Part shown: piece after piece, positions 6,941-14,045 of the stretch
How positions within the stretch are numbered: position 1 is the first letter of the stretch
Layout: each line of letters starts with the position of its first letter
DNA from: an uncultured Collinsella sp.
GTDB lineage: Bacteria > Actinomycetota > Coriobacteriia > Coriobacteriales > Coriobacteriaceae
DNA: 19,389 nucleotides
Reading direction: 5' to 3'
Assembly: GCA_900542235.1 (NCBI GenBank)
Contig: UQNB01000038.1
Coordinates: forward strand, 1-19,389
The notes under the pieces: model-generated
Database searches by the model: none
Seen by the model: the letters and a program-made list of their open reading frames with translations, nothing else
What the model was told of the DNA's origin: nothing
Program-made: the position numbers and the translations under genes

Positions 6941-6950
6941 AAAACGTTTT
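6941..6950. promoter_or_regulatory. AAAACGTTTT palindrome upstream of the PTS promoter
   Basis: A 10-bp perfect palindrome with the TGAAAACGTTTTCA look of LacI/CcpA-family catabolite sites, centred about 55 bp upstream of the predicted PTS start. A LacI-type regulator is a guess; none is encoded in the window. Confidence 0.25.
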
Positions 6951-7412
6951 TGCACCGCTCACGGTTAAAATTCGACCGTTTACCGCTCGTTAACACTTCT
7001 ACCTGCGGGTTTGAAACCGTTTCGAAATGCTTTGGCAAAAGATCGGAACTATTTTTATGTCTAAACAACGCAAGGCGGCTAAAAATAGCGTGTAGAAAAA
7101 ATGCAGGTCATTATGAAGATTTGTGAATTGGTCTTTTTGACTTAATACCAGTTAGAACCAGTTTAGAAATTATCGGTGAACGGTAGTTTTCGACCGCTCA
7201 GCGGTTATTTCCAATCGTTTGCAGCTCCTTTTCCATATGAATTAGGGAGACCCGATGAAGCACTTGCGCGGTTGCGGGAAATTTCGATACTCGTCCATTC
7301 CCCACGTGCCAAACTCTCACTCCCTGAATATGCCATAAGCTCTCGCTATTCGTCTTATATACATTACTTACTCTTATCTGTAATTATTTATCGTTTATCG
7401 TTAAGTATGTTA

Positions 7413-7418
7413 TATAAT
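7413..7418 (+). promoter_or_regulatory. Promoter of the DUF2975-HTH pair
   Basis: A perfect TATAAT sits in very AT-rich DNA 34 bp before the ATG. No clear -35 is found at 17-nt spacing. Confidence 0.45.
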
Positions 7419-7452
7419 TTAAGTATCATCCAAGACATTGGTTGGAGGAGCT

Positions 7453-8091
7453 ATGATCCGCTGGAACGTACCCAAATCGAATGAAGCCATCGACCGTGAA
7501 CAGGCAATAGCCAATCTGAGGAAGCTCACTCGCTACTGCAAATGGGCCACAATCTGCACCGCCGTGGCGCTCGCTCTGGGACTCCTCGCAGTCATTGCAA
7601 TCTACGATCTACTCATATTGCCTAGCCTCTCCCAAGGGTTCTGTCTCCAATCCGTAGAGCTTGAGGCTGGCGAAGGGCCAATTCTCGCTCTCGTCGGCGC
7701 CGATGAACACACCCCTCTTATGCTTGTCGCGCACGACGGTCATACTGCCATAGGGAGCGCCATGATGACATGCCTTGCGTTTGCCATCGTGCTAAGCGCA
7801 TACAGGTTTTTCTCCGCCATTGAAAAGGCGGGCAGGCCCTTTGACCTCGAATGCATCCGCATACTACGTCAAATAGGACATTTGTTCCTTATTGGCGGCG
7901 TTGCTGTGAAGCTTCTTGGTGCCATAGTCACGGGGCTGATACTCTCAGGATTTGGCGGCAACTTTACGGATGCGCTTGGCGGCCAGCACCTCGACCTCTC
8001 TATGGTCTTTGCAGGCCTGATTATTAGCCTGATTGCCAGCGTCTTCCAGTACGGGTGTATCCTGCAAAAACAAGATGACGAGTTGCTCTAG
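7453..8091 (+). CDS. DUF2975-type four-helix membrane protein
   Basis: 212 aa with four predicted membrane helices (about 31-55, 100-120, 142-164, 182-204) and a cytoplasmic segment RFFSAIEKAGRPF at 118-130 that resembles the conserved block of DUF2975. GGAGGAG is 2-3 nt before the ATG at 7453. An in-frame TTG at 7438 would lie upstream of that ribosome binding site and is rejected. The next gene, 9 bp downstream, encodes a small Cro/CI HTH protein. DUF2975 genes are commonly paired with such a regulator, which supports both assignments. Function is unknown; a membrane sensor controlling its partner is one idea. It is transcribed opposite to all its neighbours. Confidence 0.8.
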   Translation: MIRWNVPKSNEAIDREQAIANLRKLTRYCKWATICTAVALALGLLAVIAIYDLLILPSLSQGFCLQSVELEAGEGPILALVGADEHTPLMLVAHDGHTAIGSAMMTCLAFAIVLSAYRFFSAIEKAGRPFDLECIRILRQIGHLFLIGGVAVKLLGAIVTGLILSGFGGNFTDALGGQHLDLSMVFAGLIISLIASVFQYGCILQKQDDELL

Positions 8092-8100
8092 GGGGAATCC

Positions 8101-8337
8101 ATGATTATTCTGCGGCTTGACCGCATGCTCGCCGAACGCAAGATCTCATCCAAAGAGCTTGCGGAACGCGTGGGCATCTCCCAGGTCAATATGTCACGCA
8201 TTAAGACAGGCAAGGTTTCTGCCATACGTTTTTCAACTCTTGACGCGATATGCCGGGCACTCGACTGCCAACCGGGCGATGTTCTGGAATACATACCTGA
8301 CGATGAAGCCGATAGCCTCTTTGGGCTTAAAGATTGA
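8101..8337 (+). CDS. Small Cro/CI-type HTH transcriptional regulator
   Basis: 78 aa, essentially one HTH_3/HTH_26-like domain. Helices 2-3 are at about residues 17-38 (KELAERVGISQVNMSRIKTGK), followed by STLDAICRALDCQPGDVLEYIPD, typical of the YozG-type regulators paired with DUF2975 proteins. AGGGGGA precedes the ATG and overlaps the stop region of the membrane protein gene, so the two are coupled. It probably autoregulates the pair; the target site is not known. Confidence 0.9.
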   Translation: MIILRLDRMLAERKISSKELAERVGISQVNMSRIKTGKVSAIRFSTLDAICRALDCQPGDVLEYIPDDEADSLFGLKD

Positions 8338-8369
8338 TGGAAATTATTAAGCCTTCAGTACCCCCGACG

Positions 8370-8404
8370 CAAAAAGCCCGCTAGAACGGACGTTCTAGCG
8401 GGCT
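8370..8404 (-). terminator. Terminator after the SurA-N-like gene
   Basis: A perfect 13-bp stem (8375-8387 with 8392-8404) and 4-nt loop, followed on the minus strand by TTTTT. On the plus strand it lies 37 bp past the HTH gene stop and may also slow that transcript, but lacks a T-run there. Confidence 0.85.
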
Positions 8405-8447
8405 CAATCAGATATTTCGACTTCGTGCTCGAAAGCTCAGGCAATCT

Positions 8448-9530
8448 TTACGCAAACAGGCCGTAGATGCTGATGTTGGCCTTGGCGTAGAGGCCGTTAG
8501 CATACTCGGTCCACTTGGAGCTGGCGCTCGAGGCCTGCGAAGAGTACTGCTGGTAGGCGGTGTAATAGGCGGTCATGGCCTGCTTATAGGTTGCGCTATC
8601 GGCCGTAAAGGCATCGTCGGCGAGCGCCTTAGCGTAGGTGCTGTCGGCGTCCTTCCAAGTGCCCTTCTCGCTATCCCACTCGTCGCCGGCAAGGTTGATG
8701 ATGTAGTCGGCGTAGTCCTTGCTCGCGGTCTCCTCGTTGCCGTCAGCAGGCTCGGTCGGGGCGGTCGGCATGCTTGCGGAGCTGTCGCCGACCTTCTTCT
8801 TGTAGAGCTTCTGCAGCGTCGCGGACTGACGGACGATCTGCTTGGCCTGGTCCTTGGACACGCCGTACTGCGTGGCCATGGTCTTGTAGTCGGAGGTGCC
8901 GATGGAATCCTCGGCGTACTGCTTCATTTCCTTGGAAGAAACGGTAATGCCCTCGTCCTCGGCAGCGTCCAGCAGGATCTTGTTGCGCACGTAGGACAGG
9001 ATAACGTCGGCAGACGGAGCGGTGTAGTTGCCATCGCTATCCTTGACGGTGTCGAGGCTGTACTGGCTCTCGATAGCCTCGCGCGCAGTGATATCGCTCT
9101 TCTTGCCGTTGTAGCTATAGCTTGCCACGGTCGAATCGAGCTGGTCCTCGGTCAGGGTCGACGAGCCGACACCCTTGCCGCCAAAGCCGCCATTGCCAAT
9201 AAAGAAGCCGACCACCGCAGCAATCACGATGGCGACCACAAAGGCGGCAATCATCGTCTTCTTGTGCTTGGATGCATGGTCGTCCGCATCGGAGTCGTCC
9301 TCGTCCTGCTCCTCGGGCATGAGGTTCTCGTCGGCGGCGTCCGCGGCGATCTTTGCCTCCAGGCGAGCATCCTCCTCCTCGGCCGTCGTGCCGGCGGCAA
9401 TGTGCTCGGCAGACGTGCCGGCAACCAGGTCGATCTTCTCGTCCTCGTCACCGTCGGGGCCTTCGCCGCGCTCGATGATCTGGATACCGTCGATCTCGTC
9501 CTTCTCGTCCTTCTTTTGAATCAGACCCAT
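8448..9530 (-). CDS. Membrane-anchored SurA-N-like protein with acidic cytoplasmic head
   Basis: 360 aa. Residues 1-90 are strongly acidic and polar (predicted cytoplasmic). One membrane helix lies at about 91-113, followed by a Gly-rich linker. The outside part (125-250) contains VILSYVRNKILLDAAEDEGITVSSKEMKQYAEDS, which resembles the N-terminal chaperone domain of SurA/PrsA/trigger-factor-like foldases. A Pro/Thr linker (254-262) and a helical Tyr/Ser/Ala-rich C-terminus follow. No parvulin PPIase motif is visible, so it would be a chaperone-like domain without the isomerase. AAGGAG lies 9 nt before the ATG. The SurA link is a weak-to-moderate family judgement; otherwise it is an unknown membrane protein. 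Confidence 0.65.
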   Translation of the reverse strand: MGLIQKKDEKDEIDGIQIIERGEGPDGDEDEKIDLVAGTSAEHIAAGTTAEEEDARLEAKIAADAADENLMPEEQDEDDSDADDHASKHKKTMIAAFVVAIVIAAVVGFFIGNGGFGGKGVGSSTLTEDQLDSTVASYSYNGKKSDITAREAIESQYSLDTVKDSDGNYTAPSADVILSYVRNKILLDAAEDEGITVSSKEMKQYAEDSIGTSDYKTMATQYGVSKDQAKQIVRQSATLQKLYKKKVGDSSASMPTAPTEPADGNEETASKDYADYIINLAGDEWDSEKGTWKDADSTYAKALADDAFTADSATYKQAMTAYYTAYQQYSSQASSASSKWTEYANGLYAKANISIYGLFA

Positions 9531-9568
9531 AGTCAGTTACTCCTTGTTAGGAAACATAGTCCTCAATA

Positions 9569-9599
9569 GAATACGCCCGACGGAGCGCCGGGCGTATTC
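9569..9599 (-). terminator. Stem-loop after the isocitrate dehydrogenase gene
   Basis: A perfect 11-bp stem GAATACGCCCG/CGGGCGTATTC with a 9-nt loop, about 60 bp past the dehydrogenase stop. A true T-run is missing on both strands, so it may be a weak terminator or a leader hairpin of the next gene. Confidence 0.45.
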
Positions 9600-9614
9600 A
9601 TTCTTAGGTTATAC

Positions 9615-9645
9615 GCAAACACTTAAGTACTATTTAGGCGTTTGC
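9615..9645. promoter_or_regulatory. GCAAAC/GTTTGC inverted repeat
   Basis: GCAAAC (9615-9620) and GTTTGC (9640-9645) flank an AT-rich 19-bp spacer that contains ACTTAAGT. A TATAAC on the minus strand lies beside it (about 9608-9613). It could be an operator for the SurA-N-like gene. Evidence is only the symmetry and position. Confidence 0.2.
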
Positions 9646-9657
9646 AGCGTGCTTACC

Positions 9658-10743
9658 TTAGGCCAGGTGCGCGATAACGGCATCGGCAAAGGCCTGCGTG
9701 CCCACGGCCCCCTCGACGGAGCCGGTCTGGGCACGACGCACGTCACCGGTAACCTGCTTGCCCTCGTCGAGCGTGACGGACACGGCGGCACGAATGCGAT
9801 TGGCAGCGTCGTTCTCGCCCAGGTGATCGAGCATCATCGCAGCAGAGAGGATCTCGGCCGTGGGGTTGGCGATATCCTGGCCAGCGATATCGGGCGCGGA
9901 GCCGTGCGTAGCCTCAAAGATGGCGCAGTCGGCACCGATATTGGAGCCGGGGGCCATGCCCAAGCCGCCCACCAGGCCGGCGCACAGGTCGCTCACGATG
10001 TCGCCGTACAGGTTGGGCAGTACCAAGACATCGAAGTCGTTGGGGTTCTGGACCAGGCCCATGCAGGTGGCGTCGACGATCTTGTCGTTGAACTCGATAT
10101 CGGGATAGTTGGAGGCCACCTCGCGCGCCACGCGCAGGAACAGGCCGTCGGTCGCCTTCATGATGTTGGCCTTATGCACGGCCGTCACCTTTTTGCGGCC
10201 GCAGCGGCGGGCATACTCAAAGGCATACTCCACAATGCGGCGGCTCTTGGCGATGGAAATCGGCTTGATCGAGATCGCGGAATCGGCGGCGAAGGTCTTT
10301 TGGCCCGAACGCTCGACAAGCTGCGAGAGCTCCTCGACCTCGGCAGCGCCCTCATCGAACTCGATGCCGGCGTAGAGGTCCTCGGTGTTCTCGCGCACGA
10401 TGACCAGGTCGACGTCGCGGAAGCGCGAGCCGTCGCCCGGCTGCGACAGGCAGGGGCGCACGCAGGCGTACAGGTCGAAGTGCTTGCGCAGGGCGACGTT
10501 AACGCTGCGGAAGCCCGTGCCGACCGGCGTGGTGATGGGGCCCTTGATGGCAACCTTGGTCTCGGCGACCGCATCGAGCACATGTTGGGGCAGCGGCGTG
10601 CCAAACTCGTCCATGACGCCGGCACCGGCCTCCTGGACGTTCCAGTTGATCTGGACACCGGTGGCCTCGACCACGCGGCGCATGGCCTGCGTAATCTCGG
10701 GACCGATGCCGTCACCGGGAATCAGGACTACATCGTGCGCCAT
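9658..10743 (-). CDS. icd: Isocitrate dehydrogenase, NAD-type (isocitrate/isopropylmalate dehydrogenase family)
   Basis: 361 aa. It starts VVLIPGDGIGPEI. Substrate loop RSVNVALRK has S80 where E. coli Icd has its key serine. ENTEDLYAGIE at 118-128 is the isocitrate-type signature, VHKANIMKATDG (189-200) holds the catalytic Lys, and NLYGDIVSDLCAGLVGGLGMA has the metal-binding Asp residues (D248, D252). GSAPDIAGQDIANP has Asp-Ile (285-286) where NADP enzymes have Lys-Tyr, which predicts NAD. It oxidises isocitrate to 2-oxoglutarate; homoisocitrate or isopropylmalate activity is less likely. The start is 6 bp after the HEAT-repeat gene's stop and its AGGAG ribosome binding site lies inside that gene, so the two are coupled. 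No other TCA gene is nearby, so the likely purpose is glutamate synthesis. Confidence 0.88.
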   Translation of the reverse strand: MAHDVVLIPGDGIGPEITQAMRRVVEATGVQINWNVQEAGAGVMDEFGTPLPQHVLDAVAETKVAIKGPITTPVGTGFRSVNVALRKHFDLYACVRPCLSQPGDGSRFRDVDLVIVRENTEDLYAGIEFDEGAAEVEELSQLVERSGQKTFAADSAISIKPISIAKSRRIVEYAFEYARRCGRKKVTAVHKANIMKATDGLFLRVAREVASNYPDIEFNDKIVDATCMGLVQNPNDFDVLVLPNLYGDIVSDLCAGLVGGLGMAPGSNIGADCAIFEATHGSAPDIAGQDIANPTAEILSAAMMLDHLGENDAANRIRAAVSVTLDEGKQVTGDVRRAQTGSVEGAVGTQAFADAVIAHLA

Positions 10744-10749
10744 AATCTG

Positions 10750-11448
10750 TTACTCCTCGTCTTCGGCGTCGTCAGATTTTTTAACGCTAGCACGCTTCTT
10801 CTTTTTGGAGAGATCCAGGCCAAAACGTTTAACAAGCATTTCGCAAATCTCGCTCGAACGCGCCTTGAGATAGCTGCCCTTGCCGTTCTCGGCATCGAAC
10901 TTAAGGCGCAGCGCAAGCTTCTCGGCAACCTCGGCGTCGATCTCGCCCTGGCAAAACTCGTACAGGCAACCGAGCATATCGCGATACTCAAGGTCGCCGT
11001 GGTAGCACTGGATGGCCTCGTCCAGGATGGGCCAAGCCTCGCGCGAACGCTCGACACTCGTGGCGCCCCACACGCACAGCAGGCGGAAGGCGGCATAGCG
11101 CAGCGTGGAGGAGATCTCGTCGAACAGTGCGGTCTCGGCGCCCTCAAAGGCATCGCCCAGCTGCTCGGGGCAGGTGGTGGCGAGCGCCGTCAGGGCATCG
11201 AGGGCCTCCCAGCGGGTCTGCGCCTCGGGGCGGTCGAGCGCCTCGATCAGCGCGGGTACGCAGGGCTCGACGCGCTGCGGATCGCGCTCGGCAAGCAGGT
11301 GCAGCACGCGGGCGGCAAACTGGCGGATGCGGCGCGTGGGGCAGCCGAGCTCCTGGACCAGTCGATCGACGGCGTTCTCGTTCTCCTCTGCCAGCTGGAG
11401 CTGTGCCAGCTCCTCGTCGGTGAGCTGTTCGTCTTTGTTTTCTGCCAT
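10750..11448 (-). CDS. HEAT-repeat-like protein of unknown function
   Basis: 232 aa, all-helical pattern. The N-terminus is acidic (1-25). About 25-135 reads as HEAT/armadillo-like helices (RRIRQFAARVLHLLAERDPQRVEPCVPALIEAL, then TRWEALDALTALA, then STLRYAAFRLLCVWG). It ends in a Lys cluster KKKKRASVKK and an acidic tail. No catalytic motif is visible. AGAGGT is 4 nt before the ATG. It sits 15 bp after the small membrane protein gene and 6 bp before icd, in the same operon. Such repeats usually bind proteins; the partner is unknown. Confidence 0.75.
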   Translation of the reverse strand: MAENKDEQLTDEELAQLQLAEENENAVDRLVQELGCPTRRIRQFAARVLHLLAERDPQRVEPCVPALIEALDRPEAQTRWEALDALTALATTCPEQLGDAFEGAETALFDEISSTLRYAAFRLLCVWGATSVERSREAWPILDEAIQCYHGDLEYRDMLGCLYEFCQGEIDAEVAEKLALRLKFDAENGKGSYLKARSSEICEMLVKRFGLDLSKKKKRASVKKSDDAEDEE

Positions 11449-11463
11449 AGTTACCTCTTCTTT

Positions 11464-11892
11464 TTATTTCTTGGCGTGCTTGCCAGCACCCTTGCTGTCA
11501 TCGGTGACCGAGATGAGCTGTCGGTCGGCCGCGCCATTGCGACGTGCACGGCGGCGTTCCTCGGCATCGCCCGCGTCGGCGGCGGCTCGATGAGCCTTGT
11601 TGACGTTAAAGACCTCGTCGTGCTTGCGCCATGGACCGACGGACTCGCCAAAGCTCATCTTAAGGCCGGCGATAAAGCCACCGAGCCAGCCGATCGGCGC
11701 AAACTGCACCAGCGGGAACAGCGAGAACACCCAGGTCAGCAGGACGACTGCCGCCGCTCCTGCAAAGTTGGCAATCCAGTAGTCGCGCTTGGTGATGACA
11801 CGCTTTTCGCAGGCCCACTGGCCGCACAAAAAGCCGATGTAAATCGCAAAGAGAAAGAGCACCAGCGCAAGCACCACGAACGTCCAGCTCAT
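11464..11892 (-). CDS. Small membrane protein of unknown function
   Basis: 142 aa. The start ATG at 11892 is chosen because GGGGAGT lies 7 nt upstream and it begins 5 bp after the stop of the upstream oxidoreductase gene. A longer frame to 11928 would begin inside that gene. Two helices (4-25 and 40-60) and a third hydrophobic stretch (66-80) are followed by a charged cytoplasmic tail with EERRRARR. I do not recognise the family; the GWLGGFIAGLKMSFGESVGPWRK block looks like the conserved core. It is in a tight operon with the oxidoreductase, HEAT protein and icd. Confidence 0.7.
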   Translation of the reverse strand: MSWTFVVLALVLFLFAIYIGFLCGQWACEKRVITKRDYWIANFAGAAAVVLLTWVFSLFPLVQFAPIGWLGGFIAGLKMSFGESVGPWRKHDEVFNVNKAHRAAADAGDAEERRRARRNGAADRQLISVTDDSKGAGKHAKK

Positions 11893-11897
11893 GGGCG

Positions 11898-12977
11898 CTA
11901 CTCCCCGTGATGGTGGCCGCAGCAGCACTCGTGGCCGTCGTCATGGCCGTGGCCGCCGCAGCACTCGTGGTCCTCGCCGTGGTGATGGCCACAACCGCAC
12001 TCATGGTCCTCGCCGTGCTCGCCGCAACCGCAACCTTCCTCGTGAGCGCCATGCTCCTCGGGACGATACTGCGACCAGTCCAGACCGGCGGCGATGGCAT
12101 CGGCCTCCTCCTTATAGAGGACCGTGATGGCCTGGGTGCCCAGCTTGGCACCACCGATAGCGTCGAGCATGTCGTAGAGCGTAAAGGCCACGTCGGCGCC
12201 GGGCAGCGCGAGCTCGCGGTCGTCGGCGTAAGCAAGGGCCAGGCGCAGGTCCTTAATGAAGTGCTCGACCATAAAGCCGGGCTTGTAGTCGCCGTCGAGC
12301 GCCTTGGGAGCCAGGCTCTCCATGGCGCCGGACTTGCCGGTACCGCCCAAGATCATCTGGCGGGTCTTCTCCAGGTCAAGGCCGCTCAGCTCGGCAAATG
12401 CCATGGCGTCTGCCATACCGACCATGCAGGCGCCCAGCGACACCTGGTTGGCGAGCTTGGCAGCCTGGCCTTTGCCGGCGCCGTCGAAGCAGCAGATATT
12501 TGCCGCAAAGGTGGCAAGGATGTCGCGGACTGGGGCGATATCGTTCTCGGTGGCGCCCACGATAGCCGTGAGCGTGCCGGCGATAGCACCAGACTCGCCG
12601 CCGGTGACGGGGCAGTCAAACGCCATGCGGCCGGAAACCTGGGCGGCCTCGGCAATGTCACGGGCGAGCTCGGGCGAGCTCGTGGTGAGGTCGATCAGGA
12701 CCGCGCCGGGCTTAGTGCACGCGAGCAGGCCGTCGCCCGCCAGGTAGAGCTCCTCGACCTCGGAGGGATAACCCACCATGGTAAAGACGACGTCGGCGTT
12801 CGCCACGGCATCTGCCGGCGTATCGGCCCAAACGGCACCGCGCTCGATAAGCGCGGCGGCCTTGGACTTAGTGCGGTTGTTGACCGTGACGGGATAGCCG
12901 GCGTCCAGAATGTGGCCGGCGATGGGGGCACCCATGATTCCGGTGCCGATAAATGCGACAGAGAGCTTGTTTGCCAT
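11898..12977 (-). CDS. 3-hydroxyisobutyrate/tartronate-semialdehyde-reductase-family oxidoreductase with a His/Cys-rich tail
   Basis: 359 aa. Residues 1-300 are a normal beta-hydroxyacid dehydrogenase: Rossmann GTGIMG at 11-16, NNRT at 33-36 (an Arg that favours NADP), substrate loop DCPVTGG at 121-127, and the catalytic Lys K174 in GKGQAAKLANQ. Family members normally end near residue 290-300. Here a 53-residue tail (307-359) contains 14 His and 9 Cys, including three tandem 12-residue units such as GEDHECGCGHHH. This looks like a metal-binding tail (Ni, Zn, Cu or Co), similar in composition to those of UreE, HypB or SlyD. AGGA is 8 nt before the ATG. The stop is 5 bp before the next gene. 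The enzyme's substrate is not known. Confidence 0.88.
   Translation of the reverse strand: MANKLSVAFIGTGIMGAPIAGHILDAGYPVTVNNRTKSKAAALIERGAVWADTPADAVANADVVFTMVGYPSEVEELYLAGDGLLACTKPGAVLIDLTTSSPELARDIAEAAQVSGRMAFDCPVTGGESGAIAGTLTAIVGATENDIAPVRDILATFAANICCFDGAGKGQAAKLANQVSLGACMVGMADAMAFAELSGLDLEKTRQMILGGTGKSGAMESLAPKALDGDYKPGFMVEHFIKDLRLALAYADDRELALPGADVAFTLYDMLDAIGGAKLGTQAITVLYKEEADAIAAGLDWSQYRPEEHGAHEEGCGCGEHGEDHECGCGHHHGEDHECCGGHGHDDGHECCCGHHHGE
11907..12014 (-). repeat. Three tandem 36-bp units encoding the His/Cys tail
   Basis: Units at 11979-12014, 11943-11978 and 11907-11942 encode GEDHECGCGHHH, GEDHECCGGHGH and DDGHECCCGHHH. The in-frame repeats suggest growth of the tail by duplication or slippage, and the copy number may vary between strains. 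Confidence 0.8.
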
Positions 12978-13075
12978 GAAACCTTTCCTTTTGGGTTGGG
13001 TGTTATTACCAGGTTGAATACTCGGTGCCAGCGTTTGGGCTGTGAGTTGGGATCGATTACGGCCGCGTTACTTGC

Positions 13076-14029
13076 CTACTGACCGCGCACGCGGCGGGCG
13101 ATGCGGTCGGAAAGCGACGCCTTGTCGGCGCGGTTCTTACCCCAAAACGCGCAGGCCACCATGCCGGGGCCCACGTGCGAGCCAATGGTGGGACCCACGG
13201 AGCTGCGAATGATCGTGACGTCGGCGCACCCCTCCTCCTTGCGGATGGCGGCTTCGAGCCAGTCGCCGTCCTTTTCGGCGTCGGCCGTCATAATGGCGAT
13301 GGGCATGGTGCGATCGGGCACATAGTTCTCGCGGAACGACTTGAGAATGGACTTGAGCGCCTTCTTGCGGCCGCGGTTGACGCCGATCAGCGACAGCGAG
13401 CCGGCCAGGTCGTAGGACAGCTCGGGTTTGACGTCGAGCTTTGCCGTGAGCTGTGCCGCCGCGGGCGGAATGCGGCCGCCGGCAGCCAGCGCGTCAAAGC
13501 TCTCGAGCGTAAAGTAACCGTGGACATAGGTCTTAGCCTCGTTTGCCCAGTCGACCAGCTGCTTGGCGGTCAGTCCCGCCGAACGCTGGCGCACGGCCTC
13601 GAGCGCCAAGAGCGCGCCGGTCGCGCAGGGCAGAGCGTTGTCGACCACGTACAGCTCAAAGTTGGGATACTCGGCACGCACGGCGTCCGCCGCCTGGCAC
13701 GCGGAGTTGTAGCTCGACGACAGCGCCGAGGTAAAGCACAGGTAGACCGTGGGCGTGCCCTCTTTGGCGCACTCGGTAAAGAACTCGATATAGCGACCGA
13801 GCGACACAGCCGAGGTGGACACGCGGGCACCGGCGCGCATACGGTCGTAGAACTCCTTGGGTGTGATGCTCGACCAGATGTCGTCCGTGCGCTCTTCGCC
13901 ATCGATAATGAAGGGGAAACCCAGGATATCGACATCGAGGTTCGCGGCGACCTCGGGGCTAAAGTCGCAGCAGGTATCGACGACGATGCGGCAACGGTCC
14001 GAATGACCGGCGGATGCGGCCTTGTCCAT
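13076..14029 (-). CDS. DegV family protein (fatty-acid binding)
   Basis: 317 aa from the ATG at 14029 (AAGGAG 8 nt upstream; a TTG one codon earlier is also possible). DegV hallmarks are the N-terminal RIVVDTCCDFSPEVA, VSTSAVSLGRYIEFF near residue 71, CFTSALSSSYNSA near 99, and the second domain beginning KAYVHGYF-like YVHGYFTLESFDALAAGGRI. The family binds one fatty acid in a cleft; some members serve as FakB subunits of fatty acid kinase. No fakA gene is in the window, so that role is not shown here. The next gene starts 98 bp downstream, and this gap holds no clear terminator, so read-through is possible. Confidence 0.9.
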   Translation of the reverse strand: MDKAASAGHSDRCRIVVDTCCDFSPEVAANLDVDILGFPFIIDGEERTDDIWSSITPKEFYDRMRAGARVSTSAVSLGRYIEFFTECAKEGTPTVYLCFTSALSSSYNSACQAADAVRAEYPNFELYVVDNALPCATGALLALEAVRQRSAGLTAKQLVDWANEAKTYVHGYFTLESFDALAAGGRIPPAAAQLTAKLDVKPELSYDLAGSLSLIGVNRGRKKALKSILKSFRENYVPDRTMPIAIMTADAEKDGDWLEAAIRKEEGCADVTIIRSSVGPTIGSHVGPGMVACAFWGKNRADKASLSDRIARRVRGQ

Positions 14030-14045
14030 CAAAGCGACTCCTTAC

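Larger units (their letters stand above)
6752..7452. other. 701-bp AT-rich divergent regulatory region
   Basis: No convincing gene. It holds the PTS leader with two operators (6849-6880), an extended -10 promoter (6897-6905), an AAAACGTTTT palindrome (6941-6950), two related CGGT-N8/9-ACCG elements (6962-6978 and 7181-7196), two direct ACCAGTT half-sites one helical turn apart (7147 and 7157), and the plus-strand promoter at 7413-7418. The frames across it (for example 6725-7126) have no ribosome binding site or coding character. Confidence 0.6.

Noticed and set aside
6725..7126. 133-codon plus-strand frame in the divergent region
   Set aside because: Begins inside IIA on the other strand, lacks a ribosome binding site and covers the PTS promoter and operators.
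7176..7484. 102-codon plus-strand frame before the DUF2975 gene
   Set aside because: Low coding character, overlaps the promoter and start of the real gene in another frame.
9544..11910. 788-codon open frame on the plus strand
   Set aside because: It is antisense to icd, the HEAT gene and the small membrane protein gene, which have clear family motifs, ribosome binding sites and coupled starts. Long antisense frames are common in GC-rich coding DNA, and this one shows no recognisable domain or ribosome binding site.
11907..13082. 391-codon plus-strand frame opposite the oxidoreductase
   Set aside because: Val/Ala/Gly-rich shadow of the minus-strand dehydrogenase and its repeats; no ribosome binding site.
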